In this document: positions 31,222-39,897 of the stretch, piece after piece
Position numbering within the stretch: position 1 is the stretch's first letter
Layout: every line of letters begins with the position of its first letter
Assembly (NCBI RefSeq): GCF_041647995.1
Contig: NZ_JARRIB010000005.1
Coordinates: 124,001-188,000 of the forward strand
DNA: 64,000 nucleotides
From: Pyrococcus kukulkanii
Lineage (GTDB): Archaea > Methanobacteriota_B > Thermococci > Thermococcales > Thermococcaceae
Direction: 5' to 3'
Notes under the pieces: generated by a model
What the model saw: only the letters and a program-made list of their open reading frames with translations
Database searches by the model: none
Told to the model about the DNA's origin: nothing
Made by a program: the position numbers and the translations under genes

Positions 31222-31987
31222 TCATCTAATAGCCACAGACATAGGGGGCAGAGGAGTTCAGGAGCTGTACTTCAGGTACAAGGCCCTTAGGCCGAAGTAC
31301 ATGGACAACGCAACCGATATACTACTCTCCTCAAAGGACGTGCTGATAGTTGCCGATTTTCCAATCCCTCCCTCAATGATTCCCGAGACGGATGGCCCCC
31401 CTGGGGCTCTTGCCTTAGCTTTGGCACTAAATGAAGTGGGCAAGAAGGCAACGATACTCACGGAAGATACAATTGCAGATGCACTGAAAGAGTTCTACTC
31501 AGACGTTACCACTGAAATTCCAAGGAAGGAATTTTCTTGTCTAGTTAGCGTTGAAACTCCAGGAAGGGCGCGTGATGGCAAGTACTACTCCTTTTCCGGG
31601 ATGGAGATTAAGGTCAGGCCGTACGATGAGCTCTTCATTGGAGCTACAGTCCCAACGATAGGAATTGGAGATGGAGGCAATGAGATCGGTATGGGCAACT
31701 TAAACCTCGAAGGGAAGTACTACTCAACGGTCAAGACTACCGAACTAATAGTTGCAGGCGTCTCTAACTGGGGGGCTTACGGCCTAGTTGCCAATCTGTC
31801 GATAAGGGAGGGTGTCAATCTCCTTAAGGATTATGACGAAGTTGAAGTCGTTAAGGCCCTTGTCAACGCTGGAGCCATAGACGGGATAAGCAAGAAGAGG
31901 GAAGTCAGCGTAGATGGTCTCCCTATGGGCATACATTCAAAAATTCTTGATCTCCTGAGGGGGATCGTCGAATTCAAAATTCACTAA
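31214..31987 (+). CDS. D-glutamate cyclase-like (DUF4392) protein
   Basis: About 257 residues from GTG at 31214 (VIDHLIATDIGGRG), with GAGG upstream. Segments LIVADFPIPPSMIPETDGPPGALALALALNEVGKKATIL, IGIGDGGNEIGMGNL and GVSNWGAYGLVANLS match the DUF4392/D-glutamate cyclase C-terminal family, which in mammals degrades D-glutamate. The archaeal substrate is unknown. The longer TTG start at 31193 is less likely. Ends in a 14-base convergent overlap with the HD gene. Confidence 0.8.
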   Translation: MIDHLIATDIGGRGVQELYFRYKALRPKYMDNATDILLSSKDVLIVADFPIPPSMIPETDGPPGALALALALNEVGKKATILTEDTIADALKEFYSDVTTEIPRKEFSCLVSVETPGRARDGKYYSFSGMEIKVRPYDELFIGATVPTIGIGDGGNEIGMGNLNLEGKYYSTVKTTELIVAGVSNWGAYGLVANLSIREGVNLLKDYDEVEVVKALVNAGAIDGISKKREVSVDGLPMGIHSKILDLLRGIVEFKIH

Positions 31988-32579
31988 GCTCTTTTTCTAA
32001 TTGCTTAAGGAACATCTCGACAAACTTGTGCCTCTCCTGAGCTATCCTCTTTCCAGTGTCCGTGTACATCAAGTCCTTAAGCTTAAGGATTTTCTCTTTG
32101 AAGTGCTTTATTGAATCCTCTATACTCCTCCCATGTTCCCCTGAGTACATGAAAACCCTAGCGACACCGACAGCTCCCAGGGCGTCAATCTTGTCGGCGT
32201 CACTAAGGATCTTTGCCTCTAACGTCTTGGGTCTAATTTTATTTGAAAAGCGGTGAGCCTCTATCGCGTGGACAACTTCCCTAACCTTCGGATGTCCCTT
32301 AAGAACTTCGCCAGCAATCTTTGCGCTCTCCTTTGCATGGTCTTCAATAGCTCCTTTATCTTCCAGTGGCCTAGCGACATCATGTAATAAGCTAGCCAGT
32401 GCTAAGACTTCTAAATCCGCTCCCTCCTGACTTCCAATGTACAGAGAGAGCTTTAGAACCCTTAAAGTGTGTGAAAGCCCATGGCTTCCTTCTCCAAGCA
32501 TTTCCTTGGCAAACTTCCATGCCCTAATTACTGAGGGAGGTATTTCATCAAAGTACTTTTCCAAGATATCTTCAAGCAT
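31974..32579 (-). CDS. HD-domain phosphohydrolase
   Basis: A 201-residue HD hydrolase: SHTLRVLKLSLYIG, LASLLHDVARPLEDKGAIEDHAKESA (the HD metal pair), VHAIEAHRFSN and AKILSDADKIDALGAVGVARVFMYSG. Related proteins are YedJ-like nucleotidases or pyrophosphatases. ATG at 32579 follows GGTGGT. Confidence 0.88.
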   Translation of the reverse strand: MLEDILEKYFDEIPPSVIRAWKFAKEMLGEGSHGLSHTLRVLKLSLYIGSQEGADLEVLALASLLHDVARPLEDKGAIEDHAKESAKIAGEVLKGHPKVREVVHAIEAHRFSNKIRPKTLEAKILSDADKIDALGAVGVARVFMYSGEHGRSIEDSIKHFKEKILKLKDLMYTDTGKRIAQERHKFVEMFLKQLEKELSEF

Positions 32580-32624
32580 TTTGACCACCATACCTTTTTA
32601 AAATCCCGGGATTACACCCTTTCG

Positions 32625-33101
32625 ATGAGCGAAATCAAGATAGAGAGGCTAAAGTCACTCGACGAGAAAACACTAAATGAATTAATAAGAGTTTATATGG
32701 AAGGGTACAAGGGGCTTGAGGAGTACGGTGGTGAGGGTGAAGATTACGCCAGGAATTACATCTTATGGTGCTGGAAAAGGGCCCCTGATGGCTTCTTTGT
32801 CGCCAAAATTGGAGATAAGATAGTCGGATTTATTGTTTGCGACAAGGATTGGTTTAGCAAGTACGAAGGAAAAATCGTAGGAGCAATTCATGAGTTCGTC
32901 GTTGATAAATCCTACCAGGGCAAGGGAATTGGGAAAAGGCTGTTGATTACCTGTTTGGATTTCTTAAGGAAGTTTAATGACACAATAGAGCTTTGGGTTG
33001 GTGAGAAGAATTATGGAGCAATGAAGCTTTACGAGAAGTTCGGATTTAAGAAGGTTGGGAGAAGTGGGATTTGGATTAGGATGCTCAAGCAAAATTTATA
33101 A
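32625..33101 (+). CDS. GNAT-family N-acetyltransferase
   Basis: A 158-residue acetyltransferase with the acetyl-CoA motif VVDKSYQGKGIGKRLLITCLDFL followed by LWVGEKNYGAMKLYEKFGFKKVGR. Substrate unknown; RimI-like. Its stop codon lies within the TATA box of the downstream tRNA gene. Confidence 0.85.
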   Translation: MSEIKIERLKSLDEKTLNELIRVYMEGYKGLEEYGGEGEDYARNYILWCWKRAPDGFFVAKIGDKIVGFIVCDKDWFSKYEGKIVGAIHEFVVDKSYQGKGIGKRLLITCLDFLRKFNDTIELWVGEKNYGAMKLYEKFGFKKVGRSGIWIRMLKQNL

Positions 33102-33129
33102 ACTGAGTCCATAACTTAACTCCGAGTGT
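33090..33129 (+). promoter_or_regulatory. Promoter of tRNA-Arg
   Basis: TTTATAAA at 33095-33102 overlaps the GNAT stop codon and lies about 30 bases before the mature tRNA 5' end, the expected archaeal spacing. Confidence 0.65.
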
Positions 33130-33206
<77 letters not shown>

Positions 33207-33304
33207 ATTCTATAACATGCGCCTCACCTTCTTCGTGGGCCGGAAGCCTTTAAGGGGAGGAAAGCCCGCTACGTAAGGTTTTTTATGCATTTTCACCTAG
33301 TAGT

Positions 33305-33400
33305 GAGGGCACTCTGGCCGTGCCCGATGACGCCAGCCTGCCCGATGAATCACGGGCGACCGTGCGGAGCTACGGGAACCCCCACAAAGGGGAGGAGGTC
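33305..33400 (+). ncRNA. Candidate structured ncRNA next to tRNA-Arg
   Basis: GC-rich block starting about 25 bases after TTTTTTATG (33279-33287). GGGCAC (33307-12) pairs with GTGCCC (33320-25); CACGG-GCGA-CCGTG (33351-64) is a GNRA-capped hairpin; CCCC-ACAAA-GGGG (33380-92) is a third. CCCGATGA occurs twice (33323-30 and 33341-48), giving GA-rich loops that L7Ae could bind as kink-loops; alternative pairings CTGGC/GCCAG and GCCCG/CGGGC would display each GATGA in a loop. This fits archaeal H/ACA-like or other stable small RNAs; the class is not proved. Confidence 0.6.
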
Positions 33401-33560
33401 AGTTACTCATTACTCCCTTAAGGGCTCATTAACTAAAGCTGAGATGCCATAACCCTTAAAGTTAGAACCCAAAAATCACTAACCACTTCATTTCAAAGTA
33501 TGGCATGGATTTTTAAGCCCTAAAAGAGTGTCGCTTTCCTGCTAAAAGGCTTGTTTTAGA

Positions 33561-33600
33561 ATCCCTGCATCCCCGCCGTGAACGGCGAGGCTTTCAAAAG
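33561..33600. mobile_element. IS200/IS605-like terminal hairpin remnant
   Basis: CCCCGCCGTGAACGGCGAGG contains the stem CGCCG (33574-78), loop TGAA, CGGCG (33583-87), followed by CTTTCAAAAG. From memory this resembles the right-end hairpin of IS605-family elements scattered in Thermococcales genomes. No transposase or TnpB frame is nearby, so it would be a solo end or chance hairpin. Confidence 0.4.
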
Positions 33601-33784
33601 AAAAAGTAAGCTTTTAGCCTGAAAATGAAAATTTGATCCAAATAGATAAAAATTTAGTAGTCTGAATGTCAGAACGATTAGAAGTCTATCTGAATAATTT
33701 CCCAAAATATCAGATGCTGAGGAGAAAAAGTTTTAACGGCTCATGTAAACATAAATCAGAACGTTAAAATTGGAGGGAGCCAAG

Positions 33785-34363
33785 ATGAGCAAGAGAGTGA
33801 AAGTCATCACAGACCCAGAAGTCATTAAGGTCACGCTCGAAGACACCAGGAGAAAGATACTTCAACTACTTAGGAATAAAGAGATGACAATCTCTCAACT
33901 CAGCGAAATTCTTGGAAAAACACCCCAAACTATATATCATCATATCGAGAAGTTGAAGGAAGCTGGGCTTGTTGAAGTGAAGAGAACAGAAATGAAAGGA
34001 AACTTGGTTGAGAAATACTATGGGAGAACTGCAGACGTGTTCTATATAAATCTCTACTTGGGTGATGAGGAACTCCGGTATTTTGCAAGATCAAGGCTGA
34101 AGACAAAGCTCGATATTTTTAAAAGACTTGGATACAAATTTAACGACGAAGAACTTCTTGATATAATGGACAAGATGCTCATGAAAGAGCACGAAGTCAA
34201 AGTCAAAATCTCTAAAGAGATGGAGCAGAAAGAAGAGGAACTTAGAGACTTCTCGAATGAGGACATAATACATGCGGTTGAATGGCTTGCAATGGCCGAG
34301 TTAGGTAGGGATGAGGAATATATAGAATTACTTAAAAGACTAAGTCGTATCTTAAAAAGGTGA
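33785..34363 (+). CDS. ArsR-type winged-helix regulator (PH1932-like)
   Basis: A 192-residue regulator. The N-terminal winged helix is LEDTRRKILQLLRNKEMTISQLSEILGKTPQTIYHHIEKLKEAGLVEVKRTEMKGNLVEKYYGRTADVF, followed by a long helical dimerisation part. It closely resembles what I remember of P. horikoshii PH1932, whose structure is known. ATG at 33785 follows GGAGGGAG; the TTG at 33770 is rejected. It begins a three-gene set with the DUF211 gene and a second regulator. Confidence 0.9.
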   Translation: MSKRVKVITDPEVIKVTLEDTRRKILQLLRNKEMTISQLSEILGKTPQTIYHHIEKLKEAGLVEVKRTEMKGNLVEKYYGRTADVFYINLYLGDEELRYFARSRLKTKLDIFKRLGYKFNDEELLDIMDKMLMKEHEVKVKISKEMEQKEEELRDFSNEDIIHAVEWLAMAELGRDEEYIELLKRLSRILKR

Positions 34364-34372
34364 GAGAGGGGA

Positions 34373-34678
34373 ATGGCGAAAGGTATAAGATTACTTGTCT
34401 TGGATGTTCTCAAACCCCATCAACCCCTCGTCACAGAATTGGCACTAGGACTAAGTGAGCTAGAAGGGGTCGAAGGAGTTAACATTACACTTGTAGAAAT
34501 TGACAAAGAGACTGAAAACGTTAAGATAACAATAGTTGGAGACAACCTTAATTATGACGAGATCGTTAGAACGATAGAGGAATTTGGGGGAGTAGTTCAT
34601 AGCATCGACATGGTTGCTGCCGGTAAGAGGATAGTTGAGGAAGGTGAGACTCCTCAAGACAAGTTGGAGGAGTACTAA
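34373..34678 (+). CDS. DUF211 protein
   Basis: A 101-residue ferredoxin-fold protein: RLLVLDVLKPHQPLVTELALGLSELEGVEGVNITLVEIDKETENVKITIVG and YDEIVRTIEEFGGVVHSIDMVAAG are characteristic of DUF211, an archaeal family of small oligomeric proteins of unknown role. The TAA stop shares one base with the next ATG, so the gene is coupled to the second regulator. Confidence 0.92.
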   Translation: MAKGIRLLVLDVLKPHQPLVTELALGLSELEGVEGVNITLVEIDKETENVKITIVGDNLNYDEIVRTIEEFGGVVHSIDMVAAGKRIVEEGETPQDKLEEY

Positions 34679-35235
34679 TGTGTAGGAAAGACGTGATGAT
34701 AATTTCAGATCCAAAACAATTGAAGGCTCTTTCAGATCAAACAAGAATGAAAATCCTTGGCCTTCTTCGGAATCATCCTATGACGATATCTGAAATTGCC
34801 CAGGCTCTTGGTAAGGATAGATCAACGATATATCGACACATAAAAGCCCTTGAAGAAGCTGGCCTCGTTGAAGAGGTGGAAAAATTAGGAAACGAAACAG
34901 TTTATGGAAGGGTAGCCTTGCTTTTTCTAGTTAGAGTAGGGCCTAGTAAGGATGTTGAAGAGTTCAGAAGGACTTATTTGATTAGAGAAACGGCAAAACT
35001 TATCAGTGTTCTTGAAAGAGTAGGGATTAAGATTAAAGACAAAGAAAAGTTTTCGAGTATCCTCAAAAATGTGTTTAACGCTATAGAAATTGACTCACAG
35101 CCCCTAATAGAGAAGATAGCCAAGGTTGATCTGGATGAAATAACCCTAATCCATTTTTTAAATTTCCTAACTTTCCTATATTCTCATAAGTACGTGGAGG
35201 AGTCAAGGGAATTACTTAAATTATTGGATATTTAA
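34678..35235 (+). CDS. ArsR-type winged-helix regulator
   Basis: A 185-residue regulator. DPKQLKALSDQTRMKILGLLRNHPMTISEIAQALGKDRSTIYRHIKALEEAGLVEEVEKLGNETVYGRVA is the winged helix; the rest is helical. It is a paralogue of the upstream 33785 regulator. MCRKDVMIIS carries a second possible start, ATG at 34693, but the one-base TAATG overlap supports 34678. Confidence 0.88.
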   Translation: MCRKDVMIISDPKQLKALSDQTRMKILGLLRNHPMTISEIAQALGKDRSTIYRHIKALEEAGLVEEVEKLGNETVYGRVALLFLVRVGPSKDVEEFRRTYLIRETAKLISVLERVGIKIKDKEKFSSILKNVFNAIEIDSQPLIEKIAKVDLDEITLIHFLNFLTFLYSHKYVEESRELLKLLDI

Positions 35236-35291
35236 TCCAAGTTGGAAAGTTTTATATATGTAAAGCATCTCCCCTTCGTTAGGTGATTGAT

Positions 35292-36689
35292 ATGGCAAGA
35301 AAGCTCGATTTCCTATTTTACCCTAAGAGCGTTGCAGTTATAGGAGCTTCACACGTTCCAGGGAAGATAGGAAATGCAATAATGAGATCAATAGTCGCCA
35401 ACTTTAACGGAAAAGTCTACGCGGTGAACATCAAAGGTGGCGAAATTGAAATCAATGGAAAGAAATTCAAAGTATATAAGAGCATAAAAGATGTTCCCGA
35501 CGAAGTTGATGTTGCAGTAATAGCGGTTCCAGCAAAGTTCGTTCCTGATGTAATTGATGAGTGTGGAGAAAAGGGAGTCAAGGGTGCCGTGGTCATTTCC
35601 GCAGGATTTAAGGAAGCAGGAAGAGTAGATCTAGAAGAAGACCTTATAAAGAGAGCAAGAAAGTGGGGAATAAGGATCGTTGGTCCCAATTGCCTTGGAG
35701 TCACTAATTTAGAGAATGGCTTCGACTGTAACTTTAATCCCCCTGAAAGGCAGGCAAGACCAAAATTTGGACCAATAGCTTTCATGAGCCAAAGCGGAGC
35801 ATTTGGGGCTGCAATATTGGACTGGGCTGCTAGGCACGAGGTTGGAATGAGCAAGTTCATTAGCTTAGGAAATATGGCCGATTTGGATGAAAGTGACTTC
35901 ATGCTTTACCTGAAAGACGATCCAAAGACTAAGGTTATAACAGCCTACATAGAAGGAGTTAAAGATGGAAAGAAGTTTTTTAATGCAGCAAGGGAAACAA
36001 CCAGAGTTAAACCTGTGATAATCCTTAAGGCTGGAAGAACAGAGGCAGGAGCAAAGGCCGCTGCATCTCATACGGGCTCTCTCGCTGGAAGTTATAAAAT
36101 ATATGAAGCAGCATTTGAACAGAGCGGAGTCCTCTCAGCAAAGAGTATGAGACAGCTCTTTAACTACGCTAAAGCCCTGGCAATGCAGAAACCTGCCCAG
36201 GGAGACAGAGTCGCCATAGTGACTAATGGCGGTGGAGCTGGAGTCATTATGAGTGATGGACTCCTTGAGGCTGGTCTAAAGCTGGCCGAGCTTAGCGAAG
36301 AAACAAGAGAGAAATTTAAGAAAGCCATTGAAGAAGGAAAGTTGCCAGAACATATGAGCTACAAGAACCCAATTGACGTGATAGGGGATGCTCCATCTAG
36401 TAGATACGAGCTTGCAATAAGATATGCCCTAGAAGATCCAAACGTTGATGTTCTCGTAGTCATAGCACTGTTCCAGAGTCCAGCTCTAGATGAAGGGATA
36501 GTTGAGGTAATGGAGAAAGTGCAGAAGTACAATAAACCAATTGTATTCGTTGCTCCGGGTGGAGAATTTTCAGAGAAAATGGCAAGAAGAATAGAAGAAA
36601 AAGGAGTTCCAGTATTCGAAACCGTTGAAGATGGCGTTGATGCTGTGTATGCTCTTGTAAAGTATGGACTGTATCTAAAAGATCTCTAA
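35292..36689 (+). CDS. acdA: ADP-forming acyl-CoA synthetase, alpha subunit
   Basis: A 465-residue alpha subunit of the archaeal NDP-forming acetyl/acyl-CoA synthetase, which makes ATP from acyl-CoA at the end of fermentation. The CoA-binding Rossmann domain begins SVAVIGASHVPGKIGNAIMRSI; ISAGFKEAG and GPNCLGVTN follow; the phosphorylated catalytic His is H260 in AASHTGSLAGSY, and ITNGGGAGV is near the C-terminal domain. ATG at 35292 follows GGTGATTGAT. The beta subunit is not adjacent, as usual in Pyrococcus. It differs clearly from the main AcdA I, so substrate may be a branched or aryl acid. Confidence 0.92.
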   Translation: MARKLDFLFYPKSVAVIGASHVPGKIGNAIMRSIVANFNGKVYAVNIKGGEIEINGKKFKVYKSIKDVPDEVDVAVIAVPAKFVPDVIDECGEKGVKGAVVISAGFKEAGRVDLEEDLIKRARKWGIRIVGPNCLGVTNLENGFDCNFNPPERQARPKFGPIAFMSQSGAFGAAILDWAARHEVGMSKFISLGNMADLDESDFMLYLKDDPKTKVITAYIEGVKDGKKFFNAARETTRVKPVIILKAGRTEAGAKAAASHTGSLAGSYKIYEAAFEQSGVLSAKSMRQLFNYAKALAMQKPAQGDRVAIVTNGGGAGVIMSDGLLEAGLKLAELSEETREKFKKAIEEGKLPEHMSYKNPIDVIGDAPSSRYELAIRYALEDPNVDVLVVIALFQSPALDEGIVEVMEKVQKYNKPIVFVAPGGEFSEKMARRIEEKGVPVFETVEDGVDAVYALVKYGLYLKDL

Positions 36690-37756
36690 ATCTTCTTGAA
36701 TTCCCTTTCTATTATTTTTAGTTGGTTCTCCTGCAGAACTTTAGGATTCAAAACAAGAAGAATGCTTCCATTATTTCCTATTGCAATGTCCTTTACGGTG
36801 TACAGGAACTTTGCGGTAGCTTTAAAGCCATTTTCCAAAATTAGGAACTCTACGGCATCTATGTACAATAAATTATATCCAACCTTGAATGCCCTTGCTA
36901 TAAGATCCGTCAGTATATCTATCTTGGTTGGGGATATTGCATAGGTGTTCTCCTTTACCTTTCCTTCTTTAACTTTTGTTATCCAATAAATGAGGGTATT
37001 TCCATTATTTTTTGCCGGATACCTCCTTGTTATCATGACAGTGTTCATCTTAGATGCTATCTCCAAGGCCTTCCTTTCATCTTCAGTCCAATATGCTCCG
37101 GGTTCTAGGGTTTTGACTGTTCTCCTCTCCGGAACTTTTGGGGAGAATATTATCATCTTCAAAGCTCCAATAGCTGCCATAACCCTAAATATCGCAGCGC
37201 TAAAGAATGCCAGTGGATAAAACCATTCTATCCCCCTTGTAAATGGATATGTGAGGTTTAATGCACCCACTCCACATAAACCCAGAGGAAAAAGAATCTG
37301 GAGACTCTTCTTTTCAATAACGTACTCACAGAGAACAAAAGATAGGTATAGCAGGGATCCTCCTAGTATCCATGAGGGACACAGAGAAGCAAGTGTAAAG
37401 TTCCCATGGAATACTCCAATGGCCATAGCAAAGATCCATATGTATGATATTATGAGGGTCATCCCTACTATGAGGATATGTTTTGGTTTTATACTCCCAT
37501 GCTTTAGTGTAAAGGCCGCTCCAAGTGTCAATATCCCAATATAGAAATTGGGAATCTTGCTAACTATCGGGTAGATATTAGGGTTAATCGTTATTCCAAG
37601 AGGTCTTAGAATATAATTTTCAATATCCATAATAGATATGAAAAACGATATTGATAGGATCACCCACCCTTTCTCCCGGGTCTTTGTAGCTTTATAGACT
37701 GCAACTATGAAAAGTATTAGCCTTGAGAAGAAGTTTAGGTAAGGAATAAAATTCAT
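36686..37756 (-). CDS. Membrane protein with C-terminal DUF835
   Basis: 356 residues. The first 200 contain about seven membrane helices (FFSRLILFIVAVY, GWVILSISFFISI, HILIVGMTLIISYIWIFAMAIG and others). The cytoplasmic C-terminus, from YPAKNNGNTLIYWITKVKEG to LLYIDAVEFLILENGFKATAKFLYTVKDIAIGNNGSILLVLNP, matches DUF835, a Thermococcales-expanded domain related to RecA/KaiC-like folds without nucleotide loop. Probable sensor or signalling protein. The start overlaps the previous stop in ATGA. Confidence 0.85.
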   Translation of the reverse strand: MNFIPYLNFFSRLILFIVAVYKATKTREKGWVILSISFFISIMDIENYILRPLGITINPNIYPIVSKIPNFYIGILTLGAAFTLKHGSIKPKHILIVGMTLIISYIWIFAMAIGVFHGNFTLASLCPSWILGGSLLYLSFVLCEYVIEKKSLQILFPLGLCGVGALNLTYPFTRGIEWFYPLAFFSAAIFRVMAAIGALKMIIFSPKVPERRTVKTLEPGAYWTEDERKALEIASKMNTVMITRRYPAKNNGNTLIYWITKVKEGKVKENTYAISPTKIDILTDLIARAFKVGYNLLYIDAVEFLILENGFKATAKFLYTVKDIAIGNNGSILLVLNPKVLQENQLKIIEREFKKI

Positions 37757-39015
37757 CTTTCTATCACCGTTTTTTCCTGTTTAACAACAACAAGGACATT
37801 TGAAGGAACGTTCTTATCAACTATAACCCCAGGACCAATAAATGTGTTGCTTCCAATTTTCCTTCCTGGGTAAATGCTAACGTTTATCCCCACCTTGACG
37901 TTATGCCCGATAATTGCCCCAAGTTTCCTTCTACCAGAATCTTCAAGTTTTCCTTTAATTTCAACTTTTATCGTTTTGTTATCATGTCTAAGGTTAGCCG
38001 TTATCGTTCCTGCCCCTAAATTAGTGTTTTCCCCAATTATTGAGTCTCCAACATAGTTTAAGTGGGGAGCGTTAGAGTTGTCCATTATTATAGAGTTCTT
38101 TACTTCTACTGCATTACCTATATGGCAGTTATCCCCTATGCTGGTGTAAGGTCTTATAAAGCAATTTGGTCCGATCCTTGAATTCCTTCCTATTTTCACA
38201 GGCCCGATTATATAGCTTCCAGACCTAACAATAGTTCCTTCACCAATTTCAACGGGGGGAACTATTACAGCTCCCTCCTCAACTTGTCCTTTAATATTAT
38301 GTTTTAGCTTGGTCTTTAGGATATATTCGTTGACTTCAAGTAGATTCCAAGGTCTTCCTATATCGTTCCAATATCCCTTGTACTCATAATATGCAACCTT
38401 CTTTCCTGAATTTAGCATTAGATTTAGTGTATCCGTTATTTCGTACTCACCTCTTTCACTGACTTCCGTCTTTTCTATAAACTCAAAAACATCATCCTTA
38501 AATAAGTAAATTCCAAGGTTAGCAAATCCACTTACTTTGCCCGGTTTTTCTTTTATTCTTGTTACAAAAGACTCCCCAACTTCAACTAGGCCAAATTGAC
38601 TTAAGTCATCAAAAGCTTTCACGACTAATGCTGCATCTGCATTCTTCTTCCTGAATACATGCAGTAAACCCCTTACGGCATCCTCCTCAAAATATATGTC
38701 TCCATTCACAGCAAAGAAAGCCTCGCCATCCTCAATATACTCTCTAGCAGAATATATAGCCCTTGCCGTTCCTTCTCCCTCAACTTGGTCAACGTACGTT
38801 ATTGGCTTTCCATGAAACTCATCTCCCAGCACCTCAATAATTTTTTCTTTCATATAGCGAACTATGATTATAAACTCATCGACGAAAGGATCAAGGCTTT
38901 CAATTACATACTCTATAATCGGCTTATTTGCAACCTTAAGAACAACCTTCGGTCTATCATCAGTTAGCGGCCTTAGTCTTTCCCCTTTCCCTGCTGCCAA
39001 GATAATGGCCTTCAT
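37753..39015 (-). CDS. Bifunctional sugar-1-phosphate nucleotidylyltransferase / acetyltransferase (GlmU-like)
   Basis: A 420-residue enzyme. N-terminal nucleotidyltransferase: MKAIILAAGKGERLRPLTDDRPKVVLKVANKPIIEYVIESL, with AVNGDIYFEEDA and GYWNDIGRPWNLL. The C-terminal half is a left-handed beta helix of hexapeptide repeats (IGEGTIVRSGSYIIGPVKIGRNSRIGPNCFI, GAGTITANLRHDNKTI). It probably makes UDP-GlcNAc or a related activated sugar. ATG at 39015 follows GGTGAAG; the ATG at 39027 lies at the binding site. Coupled to the DUF835 gene. Confidence 0.92.
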   Translation of the reverse strand: MKAIILAAGKGERLRPLTDDRPKVVLKVANKPIIEYVIESLDPFVDEFIIIVRYMKEKIIEVLGDEFHGKPITYVDQVEGEGTARAIYSAREYIEDGEAFFAVNGDIYFEEDAVRGLLHVFRKKNADAALVVKAFDDLSQFGLVEVGESFVTRIKEKPGKVSGFANLGIYLFKDDVFEFIEKTEVSERGEYEITDTLNLMLNSGKKVAYYEYKGYWNDIGRPWNLLEVNEYILKTKLKHNIKGQVEEGAVIVPPVEIGEGTIVRSGSYIIGPVKIGRNSRIGPNCFIRPYTSIGDNCHIGNAVEVKNSIIMDNSNAPHLNYVGDSIIGENTNLGAGTITANLRHDNKTIKVEIKGKLEDSGRRKLGAIIGHNVKVGINVSIYPGRKIGSNTFIGPGVIVDKNVPSNVLVVVKQEKTVIER

Positions 39016-39056
39016 TAACTTCACCATTATAAATTAGATTACAAGAAATACAAAAA

Positions 39057-39893
39057 TCATACGTTGAGTATTTCAGGCACTATGCTTATTTTCGAGACAG
39101 GAGTTGGTATAGTGTTCGTTACAGCAAGCTCATCAACTGCCTTACTGACCCTCTCAATGGCACCCTCTGCGAACACTCCATGGGTAGCGGCAACAAATAT
39201 CTTCTTCGCTCCAAGCTTCCTCAGAAGGTTTGCAGCCTTTATCATTGTTCCTCCTGTGCTTATTATGTCATCAACTATAAGCACGTTCTTTCCCTTAACG
39301 TTAACATCCACAGGTGTCATTTGAACTTCAGTTGGAGAAATCCTCTTCTTTTCAAAGTGGCCATATTCTAGGCCTAAGATGTCAGCTACACTTCTAGCTC
39401 TCTCCAAGGCACCCCTGTCTGGAGCCATGACAATTCCATCCCCAAGCTTGTCCTTAAAGTATTCAGCTATCACCCTTGCAGGAGAAACGTTGTGAGCTTT
39501 CCCTGGGAAGAACTCGAGGGTTTTAGGATTGTGAATGTCAAAAACGTAAAGCTCTTCGTAGTAAAGCCCGAGCATCTTCATAACTGCCCTAACGCTTATC
39601 GGCTCCCCCTCCTTAGTAACTCTGTCCTGTCTTGAGTAGGCTAAGTAAGGAACTATGAGCTTCAGTCTCTTAAATCCCCTCTCCTTTAAGGCATCTCCCA
39701 AAAGAAGTGCCTCAATCAGATGCTCATCCTGGGGATAGTACGCTGACTGAACTACTATAGCCTCTTCCCCTTCTCCAAGAATCCTCACGTACTTTTCGCC
39801 ATCTGGAAACTTCTTTATCTCAACCTCAACTACTTCCGCTTTCTTCGAGAGCTCCTCCCTTAAATGGAAAGCTCCACTTCCAACTACAAACAT
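39057..39893 (-). CDS. prs: Ribose-phosphate pyrophosphokinase (PRPP synthase)
   Basis: A 278-residue enzyme making PRPP for nucleotide, His and Trp synthesis. [22 protein letters not shown] holds the metal and catalytic Arg region, [15 protein letters not shown] the flexible part, [18 protein letters not shown] the PRPP loop. It is shorter than bacterial enzymes, as usual for archaeal class. The ASCH gene precedes it by four bases. Confidence 0.96.
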   Translation of the reverse strand: MFVVGSGAFHLREELSKKAEVVEVEIKKFPDGEKYVRILGEGEEAIVVQSAYYPQDEHLIEALLLGDALKERGFKRLKLIVPYLAYSRQDRVTKEGEPISVRAVMKMLGLYYEELYVFDIHNPKTLEFFPGKAHNVSPARVIAEYFKDKLGDGIVMAPDRGALERARSVADILGLEYGHFEKKRISPTEVQMTPVDVNVKGKNVLIVDDIISTGGTMIKAANLLRKLGAKKIFVAATHGVFAEGAIERVSKAVDELAVTNTIPTPVSKISIVPEILNV

Positions 39894-39897
39894 TCGA

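Larger units (their letters stand above)
33207..33784. other. 578-base gene-free region
   Basis: Between tRNA-Arg and the ArsR-type regulator there is no credible protein frame. It holds a TTTTTTATG promoter-like box near 33280, a GC-rich structured RNA candidate, an IS605-like hairpin near 33574 and, at the right end, the promoter of the regulator gene. The remaining sequence is AT-rich and unremarkable. Confidence 0.6.

Noticed and set aside
33420-33560. Possible short genes in the tRNA-ArsR gap
   Set aside because: Only very short frames without binding sites or coding character.
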